64,000 nucleotides of DNA from Trueperaceae bacterium (GTDB taxonomy: Bacteria > Deinococcota > Deinococci > Deinococcales > Trueperaceae): NCBI GenBank assembly GCA_036381595.1, contig DASVCN010000027.1, positions 161,541 to 225,540 of the forward strand. Direction: 5' to 3'. The position numbers and the translations under genes were made by a program. This document shows positions 36,762 through 44,593 of the stretch, piece after piece (within the stretch, counting starts at the first letter, position 1; each line of letters starts with the position of its first letter). Below the pieces are notes generated by a model. It saw nothing but the letters and a program-made list of their open reading frames with translations. It ran no database searches and was not told the DNA's origin.

Positions 36762-37274
36762 TCAGGGAACCTCGATCAGGGTAAGTGCGTTGGAGCCGTA
36801 CCGCTTGACCTTCCCGGGGAGAGGTAGGTCGAGATCGCTGGGGTGCTGGAATATGTAGACGCCGCCCGCGGCTGCCGGCGCGGCGTCGTGGATCGACGCA
36901 AAGATCTCGACGAGGTCGAGGGGGTAGGGCGGAGCCGCGAACACGACGTCGAAACCGCTGCGCTCCCGAACGAACTTCAGGGCGTCCGCGCGTACTACTT
37001 CGACTTCGAGCCCGAGCGCCCTGGCGTTACGGCCGATCACGGCCGCCGCCTCTCTGCTCAGGTCGACGCAGGTCGAACTCCAGCCTCGACTGGCCGCCTC
37101 CAGTCCTATCGCACCCGATCCGCTGAAGAGGTCCAGGAACTCCCCCGGCTCCCGGAAGGCGAGGATATCGAACAGCGCCTCACGGAGGCGACTGGGGGAG
37201 GGGCGAGTTCCGCGGCGGGGCGTCTCGAGGGGGCGGCCGCGAGCGCTTCCGCCTATGATCCGGGGCTTGGACAT
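36762..37274 (-). CDS. rsmD: 16S rRNA (guanine966-N2)-methyltransferase
   Basis: A 170-aa Rossmann methyltransferase. The N-terminus RIIGGSARGRPLETPRRGTRPSPSRLREALFDIL is characteristic of RsmD. The SAM motif is FLDLFSGSGAIGLEAASRG and the catalytic motif is VFAAPPY in place of the usual DPPY. The ATG at 37274 is chosen over 37364 because the conserved region starts immediately. It is slightly shorter than most homologues. Confidence 0.88.
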   Translation of the reverse strand: MSKPRIIGGSARGRPLETPRRGTRPSPSRLREALFDILAFREPGEFLDLFSGSGAIGLEAASRGWSSTCVDLSREAAAVIGRNARALGLEVEVVRADALKFVRERSGFDVVFAAPPYPLDLVEIFASIHDAAPAAAGGVYIFQHPSDLDLPLPGKVKRYGSNALTLIEVP

Positions 37275-37477
37275 CGAGGAGTCATTGTCGGGGGTTTCGA
37301 CGGAGGCTGCAAGTTCTGTGGTTAGTCCATCCGTGAGGAGCATCCTGTCCAGGTACTTCGGCAACTCTCCGGAGTTCTGATTGGGTCTGCAGATGGACTA
37401 CGATCTCGATGTCGCGCGCGACGATCTTGGTGACAGGCTCGACAGAGAAGTCATGCCTGCCTCAGGCTGAGCTCGGT

Positions 37478-37948
37478 TCATCCGCGGATCCTAAGCGATT
37501 CTCTCATGCCGTGGTCGTCGAGATAGGCCAGCCACTCGACTACGGTCAGTTCGCCCAAGTCGTTGTGTCTTACTGTCGTCATCAGGTCCACGTCCTGGTC
37601 TTGTAATTCGCGGGCCAGCGCCAATGTCCCGTTTCGCGTCTCGCGGAATGCCAGCCTGAGGTCTTCGATCGAAGCGTCCTCAGGCAAACGGTAACCGCGG
37701 TACGAGTCGATCTGCAGGGGAGCACCCATGGCGACTCGCAAGCGGCTCTGCCCCCACCGCTCGATTCCTGTTACGTGGTTCATCGCCTCGCGATTTGCGG
37801 GCGTGTCTTTAGCGTCGGCGAAGCGCTTCGCGACAACTTGCTTCGACTCCTCGAGGCGCTCGATGGCAGCCGACAGCGGTAGGTTCTTCGCCCGGCGCCT
37901 CGTATAGGGCCGTAGGAACGCGCCGACGATCCGTTGAAGCGTGCTCAT
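37478..37948 (-). CDS. DinB-like helical-bundle protein
   Basis: A 156-aa predicted four-helix protein. AMNHVTGIERWGQSRLRVAMG (about residue 60) and LTVVEWLAYLDDHGMRESLR near the C-terminus resemble the DinB/DfsB-type metal-binding superfamily, with His residues in helices 2 and 4. The ATG at 37948 has an excellent AGGAGGAGAGG site, and upstream in-frame residues are discarded. The activity is unknown. Confidence 0.72.
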   Translation of the reverse strand: MSTLQRIVGAFLRPYTRRRAKNLPLSAAIERLEESKQVVAKRFADAKDTPANREAMNHVTGIERWGQSRLRVAMGAPLQIDSYRGYRLPEDASIEDLRLAFRETRNGTLALARELQDQDVDLMTTVRHNDLGELTVVEWLAYLDDHGMRESLRIRG

Positions 37949-38061
37949 GCCTCTCCTCCTTCTGAGCAGATGGTTGGGCGTGTCCTGTTGAATTGACAAG
38001 CGCGGCACCGTCAACCCGACAAGCAGCCGGCCTCCGACTCTCACCGTAGTCCGATGGGCCG

Positions 38062-38727
38062 CTATCGGGAGGTAGGTTCGGGCCGGTGAAGTAGGTGGTG
38101 ATACAGCAGTGAAGCGGCCACCGAGCCCGCGAACGGCGCCAGCCAGTAGATCCACGACTGAGCCAGGTACTCGGGGCCGGCGAACAATGCCGGTCCGAAA
38201 TGACGGGCGGGATTCATCGCCGCGCCTGTGAGCGGCCCGCCCATGAGGATGTCGAGGGTGACCGTCAGGCCGATGAAAAGTCCGCCCACCGCGGGTTCGG
38301 CCCGCACCGCGGCCGTTCCGAAGATCACGAACATGAGCAGGAACGTCAGCACGGCCTCGATGACGAAAACCTGGGCCGCAACCAACTCCGGCCCGGGAGT
38401 GGGTGTTCCTACCGCGATCGGCAGCACCTGATCCTTCAGAGTCAGGAGGAGCAAGCCGGCGGCGACAGTCGCGCCGACGAGTTGAGAGACGACATAGGAA
38501 ACAGCGTCGCCGACACCTATCCGACCTGTGACTAGAAGACCGACGGTAACCGCTGGGTTCAGGTGCCCTCCCGAGATGGCAGCTGTCGCGGCGACCATCA
38601 CGGCTATTGCCAGACCGTGCGCGAAGGCGACTCCCAGCAGGCTGGCATCGTTGGCGATTGCGCCGACGCCGATGAAAACCAGAGTGAACGTCCCGATCGC
38701 TTCTGCGATCATCGCTCTCAAGTTCAT
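38062..38727 (-). CDS. Aquaporin / MIP-family channel
   Basis: A 221-aa membrane channel with six TM helices and two NPA loops (GGHLNPAVTVGLL and AMNPARHFGPALF). The N-terminus AEAIGTFTLVFIGVGAI is typical. The second loop context (NPARHFGP) is AqpZ-like, which favours a water channel over a glycerol facilitator, but this is inference. GGGAGG precedes the ATG. Confidence 0.9.
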   Translation of the reverse strand: MNLRAMIAEAIGTFTLVFIGVGAIANDASLLGVAFAHGLAIAVMVAATAAISGGHLNPAVTVGLLVTGRIGVGDAVSYVVSQLVGATVAAGLLLLTLKDQVLPIAVGTPTPGPELVAAQVFVIEAVLTFLLMFVIFGTAAVRAEPAVGGLFIGLTVTLDILMGGPLTGAAMNPARHFGPALFAGPEYLAQSWIYWLAPFAGSVAASLLYHHLLHRPEPTSR

Positions 38728-39344
38728 GGTTCCTCCCAAGTCCCGGAGATTGTAACTAGCAGCGGAGGCAGTCAAACGGCAGCGAGACGCACCTCTGCTT
38801 TAGGAGAGTGGGCACGGAACCGCTCCGATCCCAGTACTGCTTCTTGGCGCGGGGGTAATTTCCTCCCGCGTGAAACTGCAAGACCAGCGACTGGATGCCG
38901 TCTGCAGAGCTCCGCCGGAACCTCGGGTCAGGTTAATTGCGGCGCCTGAGCGAACACGTCTTGGCGCGTAGTACACGTTTGTGTCCTTCCCATCTCTGCT
39001 GTCGGTCCGAGATCTTTGTTGCAGTAACGCCTGCCGAAGCCTAGTCAGTTGAGTAGGAACCGAGTTGACGCAGGACGATGCTATGTTATCGTGTTACCCG
39101 TCTTTCTGAGATGCGAGGTGGTGGCTATGTAGTTGGTGGCCGATCTGTTCTATTGCCCTGCGCGCCGTGTCTTGTTGCATGGGAGTGCCCAACGCGGGCG
39201 GCTGTGGTCTCTTGCTCTGGTGGGCCGGGACCTATCCCGTGATGGCGAGCCATCGGGTCGAGCGCCCGCGCTGGGTCGTTCTCAGTCTAGTTCAGAACAG
39301 ACAAAGGGTTTGCCGGCGTTCCGAACCTCTCTTGGAGGTCGACC
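38728..39344. other. 617-bp gene-free region with promoter candidate
   Basis: No coding frame is convincing here. On the plus strand TTGACG (39065-39070), 16 bp, TATCGT (39087-39092) is a plausible promoter for the downstream peptide-binding protein. It would leave a leader of about 250 nt containing short inverted repeats (e.g. gatggc/gccatc near 39242) and a minimal ATG-TAG. No known RNA family is recognised. Confidence 0.35.
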
Positions 39345-41135
39345 GTGCTCTCTTTTCTAGCCCGCTCACTCGCGTGCCTGGCGCTCGTGGTCCCCCTCGT
39401 GGCGACTGCAGCTGTGGCGCAATCGCTGGAAATATCGCAAATACTGCAGAACTACGACGAGAGCCACGCCGCCGAGGGTGAGTATGGGGGAACATTGGAG
39501 TTCCCGTGGTACTTCTTCGCGCCGTTCAAGTCACTAAACGTAACGGCTGACGTGCAGGCGGCGGCTCTTCTCTTAAATCTGTACCCCAGATTGATGGTTA
39601 ACGACGCGCTCCTCATTGAGCCGAAGTGTCACATGTGCACGTCGTATCAGGTCTCAGCAAATGGGATGGACGTCACGTTCGAGCTCAGGACGGGCATGAG
39701 GTGGAGTGACGGAGTACCGATCACCAGCCGCGACATCGTAATGAGCGCACGCATTTTCGGCGATCCCACGAACTTCACTGACTTGCGGAAGTATCTGCTG
39801 CTCGGTCAAGACTTCATCACCTACTCGGCCACTGACAAAGACACGGTCGTAATGCACCTGCCCGAGCGGATATCGGACGTGAAATGGAAGGAGCAGGCGA
39901 GAATGCCCGTGCTGCCGGCCCATGTATTTGGTACCGCGTACGAGGAAGGTGGCATCGAGGCAGTGCGAGCCCTGTACCCCCTCGGCACAACTGAAATCGT
40001 CAGCGCTGGTGCTTGGCGATTTGGGAGCTACGACGCGGAGGAAGGCCTGATTCTGCTCGAGAATCGTGAGCAGAATTGGATTAAGGATGCATACGGTAAC
40101 AGCTTGCCATACGTCGACCGGTTGCACTTTTATGGCACGAGCGGCAAAGGCGAGGCCGAAGTCGTGTTGTCCGGATCAGGCGACTTAGCGAATCAGGTGC
40201 TGGATGGCCTCTTAATCGACGATCTGCAAGAGGCCGGCCATAAAGTCGTTAAGGTGCGAGTTACACAGTCCACCATGGACTTCCTAATACCTAACTTTCT
40301 ACATCCTGACCCGCGGGGCCGAGAATTGAATCAATCGACCGATTTCAGGCGAGCACTGTCGATGCTGCTTGATAGGGCTGCCTATAAGAAAGAGTTCTAC
40401 GGGGACATGGCAGAACCCGTCTATAACTTCAACAACCGCCCAGGGTATGTGGACCTGCCCTATCCCAGATTCGACTATGACCTCCAGCTGGCGCAGAAGC
40501 TTTTGGAGGGACTCGGGCTCAGTCGGGACTCCACGGCATCTGCCTGCCCAGGTGGCTGCTACTCGTATCCCGACGGTTCTGACCTAGTATGGGAACTCAT
40601 TCACTTCGATCGCCCCAATTTGAACGGGCCTGCAAAGTGGGTAGCGCGGGCTCTACGAGAAGGTGGATTGAATGTGAGCGATAGCCCCCAAACGGTCGAG
40701 GCGATGCTGGATCTTGTATATCTCAGGGAGTCGGAAACATTTCTAGACTTTGACCTCTGGTTTGACGCCAGGAGCGCGGCCATCGACGGCCGAGAGTTCT
40801 GGTCAGAAGTTTTTCACCTGGGAGGAGACTACCGATATTGGGGCATTGGCCCTGAACCCGGCGTAGGTCCGAGTGATGTGCAGCCCTGGGAAATGCGGCT
40901 GAGTGAAATAGCTACGATCATTGAATCCGAAGCACCCAAATCGAAGAAGGTTGCAGCAGCTGCAGAAGGCACCGTGATATTCGCCGAACAGTTGCCAATG
41001 ATTCCAATAGTTCAGGTCGACAGGTATCAAGCCTATGACCGCCGAGTTGGAAACACGTTTGATCAGGTGTTACCGGACGACTACCTGTTTTCGTTCTTCA
41101 TGGGTCCCTTACTGCAGGTGCTTTACATTAAGTAG
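39345..41135 (+). CDS. Peptide-type ABC substrate-binding protein (SBP_bac_5), orphan
   Basis: A 596-aa exported protein with signal peptide LALVVPLVATAAVAQ. SBP family 5 features include FELRTGMRWSDGVPITSRDIVMSARI (about residues 112-140), REQNWIKDAYGNSLPYVDRLHF and the RRALSMLLDRAAY segment. The family binds oligopeptides or related ligands. No permease or ATPase gene is near it. Codon use and GC content are lower than surrounding housekeeping genes. It is convergent with the lasso-peptide operon. TGGAGGT precedes the GTG start. Confidence 0.82.
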   Translation: MLSFLARSLACLALVVPLVATAAVAQSLEISQILQNYDESHAAEGEYGGTLEFPWYFFAPFKSLNVTADVQAAALLLNLYPRLMVNDALLIEPKCHMCTSYQVSANGMDVTFELRTGMRWSDGVPITSRDIVMSARIFGDPTNFTDLRKYLLLGQDFITYSATDKDTVVMHLPERISDVKWKEQARMPVLPAHVFGTAYEEGGIEAVRALYPLGTTEIVSAGAWRFGSYDAEEGLILLENREQNWIKDAYGNSLPYVDRLHFYGTSGKGEAEVVLSGSGDLANQVLDGLLIDDLQEAGHKVVKVRVTQSTMDFLIPNFLHPDPRGRELNQSTDFRRALSMLLDRAAYKKEFYGDMAEPVYNFNNRPGYVDLPYPRFDYDLQLAQKLLEGLGLSRDSTASACPGGCYSYPDGSDLVWELIHFDRPNLNGPAKWVARALREGGLNVSDSPQTVEAMLDLVYLRESETFLDFDLWFDARSAAIDGREFWSEVFHLGGDYRYWGIGPEPGVGPSDVQPWEMRLSEIATIIESEAPKSKKVAAAAEGTVIFAEQLPMIPIVQVDRYQAYDRRVGNTFDQVLPDDYLFSFFMGPLLQVLYIK

Positions 41136-41319
41136 AGGGTTAAGGACGCGGGGCGTCTCCAATGAAATAGTAGGGCTGGAGCACGAACGGAGGATGTTGG
41201 GACTGTCCGTAGACGAGGGTCGCTCGCCAGAGCTAAACGGTAACTGGAGCCAGATCAAACTAGCAATGGTGGAGAATCGCTAGATCAACGGCACCTTGCC
41301 GGAAACTGGACGTAATAGT

Positions 41320-41348
41320 GTTGGGGGAAGGCATTGTCTTCCCCCAAC
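41320..41348. terminator. Bidirectional stem-loop between the SBP gene and the lasso operon
   Basis: gttgggggaag (41320-41330) and cttcccccaac (41338-41348) form an 11-bp perfect stem with a 7-nt loop. It lies 17 bp beyond the precursor stop and serves as the likely end of the minus-strand operon and possibly of the SBP transcript. The U-tract is weak. Confidence 0.65.
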
Positions 41349-41365
41349 GATTACCTTGTCCTACC

Positions 41366-41470
41366 CTACGACTCGAGGTTGTTGATGGCGTCGCCCGACT
41401 GTGGACCGCCACCAAGCGTGACGCGGATGGCGCTGCCAAAGCGAATCAATTGCGGCGCGCTGTAGCTCAT
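41366..41470 (-). CDS. Lasso peptide precursor (34 aa)
   Basis: A ribosomally made precursor of an RiPP. The leader shows the complete lasso recognition pattern: Tyr3, Pro6, Leu8, Gly12 and Thr18, with Thr at position -2 relative to the cut. Predicted cleavage after Leu19 leaves the core GGGPQSGDAINNLES. Gly1 would be joined to the Asp8 side chain, giving an eight-residue ring and a seven-residue tail. GGGAGGTG lies before the ATG, 19 bp after the cyclase stop. I calculate a monoisotopic mass of about 1396.62 for the cyclised core. Other starts in this frame are not needed. The call rests on motif match plus the three adjacent lasso biosynthesis genes. Confidence 0.88.
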   Translation of the reverse strand: MSYSAPQLIRFGSAIRVTLGGGPQSGDAINNLES

Positions 41471-41489
41471 TGTTTCACCTCCCTTCAGC

Positions 41490-43283
41490 TCATGCCAGCG
41501 AAACGTCTCGATTGCCAGCTGGCGCCGGCGACGAGCCTAGTTCAGATCGATCGATTCTCCCCTGAAGCCACGCCTCGGTACTGATAATGATCATTGCTTC
41601 GGTAATCCGATCCCTCCGCCCCTCGCTCAAGGCGTGTGCGAGGCTCTTTATGCCGTCCGCCTGCAAAACGCCAAGAGCAGCGAGGCATGGTCGGTCGAGC
41701 CAAGTATTGATGCGCGACCGGTTTTGATACGCGCTCCACGCGTAGAGCGCATCGAATGAGCTCTTTGTGTTTCTGTCAAGTATCCTTCTGGGAAGGAGGT
41801 CAGTTGTGGCTCGCCGTAGTGTCAGCTTCTCTACGGCACCTTCACACTTCACGTCCGCTGGAAGACCGAGAGAGTACTCGACTAGCTGACGGTCGAGAAA
41901 GGGATGGCGAATATCCAACGGAAGGTATGGAGAGATATTCCCGTTCTCAATGTACAAATTGAAAAGTGTGACCTCTGGTCTATGCGAATGGCCACGGACC
42001 GAGTTCCTCAAAGTTGAAACAGACTGCTCGGCCTGGTTCTTGACACGTTCTGTCGCCCATACGAACCTAGATTTCGGAATCATTCCCGGACGAGTTGCGT
42101 AGCGAAGCGTTCGAAGTATCGGTCGGTCACGACTGTCGGCCCAGGCCCTCACGTTTTGAAGTGCAAGACCAAATCTTCCTCTCTTGATCAGGCTGTTGAC
42201 CAGGGCATAACCGGCGCTCATAAGAGCGTCTCCGCCGTGTCCAGTGAGTCGGATCAACCTGAATGGATGATAAAGAGAAATCCTCACGTGGCCCAGAGCG
42301 GCTTCGAGGACGGGTTCACCAAAGAGAGTGGAGCAGGGTGTCCCTTCTAGCGAAAGTAGGTCATCGACTAAGACCTGTCGCCAGGGGGAGTCGCCGATCA
42401 GTTCCCGGTTGTAGCGTCGTTCGTCGACTTGGGGTAGGCGTTCTGAAACGAGTGTTCTAGCCTCTATGTCCGGACTGTGACTTCGCGCGATGGCGAATAC
42501 ACTGGTAGAGTCCATGCCACCGGAGACTTCGCAGGATACGGGGACACTCGCGCGCAGCCTGGCTTTAACGGACTGCTCGAGGAGATGCCGGACCGTTTCA
42601 GCCGCCTCGTCCAGGCGCGCGCTTGTTTGGCAGGGTTCGAGACGATAGTAATTCGACTGCCACATCGTTTGGCGCGTTGCGATTAGGGTACTCGCACGTT
42701 CGAGCCTTTTGATGGATCGGTATGGCGTGAGTGGCGTGGTGACTCTGCGGGTGGCGAAGTAGGAGATGAAGTAGTCAGGGTCGAATCTGCCGTCCACTAG
42801 AGGATGTGCAAGTAGGGCGTCGATGGTAGTCGCCAGCAGAAGTCCCCAGGGTGCTTCTGCGAGGAAGAGTTGACGAACCCCGAAGCGATCCCTAAAGGCG
42901 ATCAGCTTTCGCTCCCGCCCATCCCAGGCGATTACAGCGAAGTCACCCTCCAGGTGTTCAGGTGCTTTCTCACCCCACTTGGCTATGGCAGATGCGATTA
43001 GGACGGCTTCGGATGAGGTCCGGGATGCTTCCAGCAATCGCCAGAGTTCGTTGCGATTGTCGAGCCTGGCGTCGGCTACCACCGTCACTCCGTCGAAGGT
43101 GACCGGTTGCGGTCCGTCTTCCGGCAGGGTGTCGAAGCGAGCGCAGCCCAGGGCGGCTGGACCAACCTCACGGAAGCTGGTGCCGTCTGGCCCGACTCGC
43201 TCCAACTCTGTGAGCATGGGTGTGAGCTCGCTCCCCTTGGCGGGACGACCATCGAGGTAGACGACTGCTGCGATGCCGCTCAC
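41490..43283 (-). CDS. Lasso peptide macrolactam synthetase (cyclase C, AsnB-like)
   Basis: A 597-aa asparagine-synthetase-B homologue that adenylates the core Asp and closes the isopeptide ring. The N-terminal glutaminase-like domain begins VSGIAAVVY with Ser where amide-transferring AsnB has the catalytic Cys, as expected for lasso cyclases. The ATP-pyrophosphatase loop SGGMDSTSVFAIA (around residue 250) and a C-terminal DIRHPFLDRQLVEYSLGLP segment follow. The GTG at 43283 overlaps the stop of the peptidase gene. Base composition is lower in GC than flanking housekeeping genes. Confidence 0.9.
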   Translation of the reverse strand: MSGIAAVVYLDGRPAKGSELTPMLTELERVGPDGTSFREVGPAALGCARFDTLPEDGPQPVTFDGVTVVADARLDNRNELWRLLEASRTSSEAVLIASAIAKWGEKAPEHLEGDFAVIAWDGRERKLIAFRDRFGVRQLFLAEAPWGLLLATTIDALLAHPLVDGRFDPDYFISYFATRRVTTPLTPYRSIKRLERASTLIATRQTMWQSNYYRLEPCQTSARLDEAAETVRHLLEQSVKARLRASVPVSCEVSGGMDSTSVFAIARSHSPDIEARTLVSERLPQVDERRYNRELIGDSPWRQVLVDDLLSLEGTPCSTLFGEPVLEAALGHVRISLYHPFRLIRLTGHGGDALMSAGYALVNSLIKRGRFGLALQNVRAWADSRDRPILRTLRYATRPGMIPKSRFVWATERVKNQAEQSVSTLRNSVRGHSHRPEVTLFNLYIENGNISPYLPLDIRHPFLDRQLVEYSLGLPADVKCEGAVEKLTLRRATTDLLPRRILDRNTKSSFDALYAWSAYQNRSRINTWLDRPCLAALGVLQADGIKSLAHALSEGRRDRITEAMIIISTEAWLQGRIDRSELGSSPAPAGNRDVSLA

Positions 43284-43675
43284 GCTGTGGCCCTCGCTTG
43301 TGCCTGTGCCGGCTCGTTCCGCACGATCGGGGTGAACTCCAGGCGCACGTCCTGCCGGTCCGTGAGGACCTGTCCCTGGCACTCCACCCAAGCGTGGGCA
43401 GCGAAGGGAAATCGCCGTACTGCGATGACTAGTGTGACTGGGTAGCCCTGCCGCCTTAGAAGACGGGCGATAGCCACGGCTTGAGGGAGGCAACGTGCGC
43501 CCGGGCGGTAGTAGAGCGCCACTCTCTGGATGTTCTCCGCAACCCGGCGCATCTCCTCGATCTCGTGTTCGCTCGCGGATCGCTGACTTGCCGGTGGGAC
43601 GTTCGCGGCCGTCCGGTTCACGCCATGAAGCAGCAGGTCGAGGTCGGCTTTGACGAGAGCGAGGTAGCTTCTCAT
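43280..43675 (-). CDS. Lasso peptide leader peptidase (B2, transglutaminase-like)
   Basis: A 131-aa stand-alone McjB C-terminal-type protease that removes the leader. The Cys-His-Asp triad is visible: RPGARCLPQAVAIARLL, FAAHAWVECQG and TDRQD. It overlaps the RRE gene upstream (4 bases) and the cyclase downstream (4 bases). The split of B into B1 and B2 is the layout common in Gram-positive and related clusters. Confidence 0.9.
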   Translation of the reverse strand: MRSYLALVKADLDLLLHGVNRTAANVPPASQRSASEHEIEEMRRVAENIQRVALYYRPGARCLPQAVAIARLLRRQGYPVTLVIAVRRFPFAAHAWVECQGQVLTDRQDVRLEFTPIVRNEPAQAQARATA

Positions 43676-43944
43676 GGCTGCTTTTCCAGGAGGCCGGCGC
43701 CGTTCAGGTCGGTGAGGAAGTTGCGGATGTCGGTGCAGACGGTTTCGAGCGGGACGGCGGCGTTGTTGCTGAGTTTGCTTGCTACTTCCTCGAGTCGACC
43801 CTGTTCGAGGGCGCGCCAGATCTCCGCTGCGGTGTCGTCCAGTCCGAAGTATTCGCCCTTGGGGGAGAGCAGGAGGAGGCTTTCACCGTCGACCGCGACG
43901 TGGACGCCTGCGTGAATTCGCCAATGACCGAACTTTGTTGCCAT
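43672..43944 (-). CDS. RiPP recognition element, PqqD-like (lasso B1)
   Basis: A 90-aa winged-helix PqqD-family protein that binds the precursor leader and delivers it to the peptidase. LLLLSPKGEYFGLDDTAAEIWRALEQG is the hallmark. The ATG at 43944 is preferred over the TTG at 43950: TATTAA ends six bases before it and no Shine-Dalgarno sequence is visible. It is the first gene of the operon. Confidence 0.88.
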   Translation of the reverse strand: MATKFGHWRIHAGVHVAVDGESLLLLSPKGEYFGLDDTAAEIWRALEQGRLEEVASKLSNNAAVPLETVCTDIRNFLTDLNGAGLLEKQP

Positions 43945-43950
43945 GGGCAA

Positions 43951-43956
43951 TTAATA
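43951..43956 (-). promoter_or_regulatory. Putative -10 TATTAA of the lasso operon
   Basis: TATTAA is placed six bases before the B1 ATG, giving a leaderless arrangement like the host genes. A clear -35 is not seen. Confidence 0.45.
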
Positions 43957-43993
43957 GCGAGGCCACCCTGCAACTACCCAACTGTTCATCCCC

Positions 43994-44013
43994 CGGACCC
44001 TCTGTCGGGTCCG
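43994..44013 (-). promoter_or_regulatory. Stem-loop between XRE regulator and lasso operon
   Basis: cggaccc/gggtccg with a 6-nt loop, 50 bp upstream of B1. It could be an operator for the adjacent regulator or a terminator of its gene. No U-tract is present. Confidence 0.35.
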
Positions 44014-44033
44014 TCATTCGCCCTTGCCTAAGC

Positions 44034-44333
44034 TCAATTCCGATCTTGCGTAGGGTAGTACTCCAGCTCGCGCGCCGCCTCGAGTTCCAGGTTGCTCGGC
44101 ATCTCGATGAGACCTTCGAAGTCGACATCCAGCCCCTGCGCGATCCTCAGTAGGGTCCAGAGGCCGGGGTCGGAAATGTCAGTCTTGCGTCCTTCGTAGC
44201 GCTGCCACACCCTGACAGCAACGCCAGCCCGTTCCGCGGCGGCCTCCTGTGTAAGGCCGGCTGTTTCCCGCGCCCTCCTGATCCGGAGCCTGATTACGGC
44301 GAAGTAGGGAGCGAAGGCGGTGGTGGGGGGCAT
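44034..44333 (-). CDS. XRE-family helix-turn-helix regulator
   Basis: A 99-aa DNA-binding protein with an HTH_3 domain at residues 15-75 (IRRARETAGLTQEAAAERAGVAVRVWQRYE) and an acidic C-terminus. It lies directly upstream of and on the same strand as the lasso operon, 90 bp before B1, and probably regulates it or itself. No enzyme domain is seen. Confidence 0.85.
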   Translation of the reverse strand: MPPTTAFAPYFAVIRLRIRRARETAGLTQEAAAERAGVAVRVWQRYEGRKTDISDPGLWTLLRIAQGLDVDFEGLIEMPSNLELEAARELEYYPTQDRN

Positions 44334-44593
44334 CCCGCCATCATCGGAAGGCGGGACTATGCCGCGCCACGACAGAAGTGGCGTCTAGCAACCTGTAAGC
44401 GAAGCGCGTAACATGAATGGCCACAATGTATCCCGACAGTCGTCGGAGTGAGGATGATTAGTAGCCGTACCGCGCTGATCATGCACCTACCGCGCCAGAA
44501 CCAGACCGACAGTGTCTGCACGGTTGACCGACGCCTATATGGTCGCTGCGGTGGGGTTGTGGGCTCACCTAGAGACAAGTCGACCCTGCCCCC
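44334..44593. other. Divergent intergenic region (260 bp)
   Basis: The region separates the XRE gene and the TPR regulator. AT-rich patches (e.g. ctatatgg near 44535, tagaga near 44571) may hold promoters, but none has well-spaced elements. No Shine-Dalgarno sequence precedes the ATG at 44594. Confidence 0.3.

Noticed and set aside
37275..37477. Possible remnant of a secretion-ATPase-like C-terminus on the minus strand (VARDIEIVVHLQTQSELRRV)
   Set aside because: It is only about 50 codons, bounded by stops, and the resemblance to CpaF/TadA ends is too short to trust.
41035..41584. Two plus-strand frames (82 and 88 aa) at the SBP end and over the lasso precursor
   Set aside because: They lack ribosome sites and family features. 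The first overlaps the SBP coding end and the second is antisense to the precursor and cyclase end.
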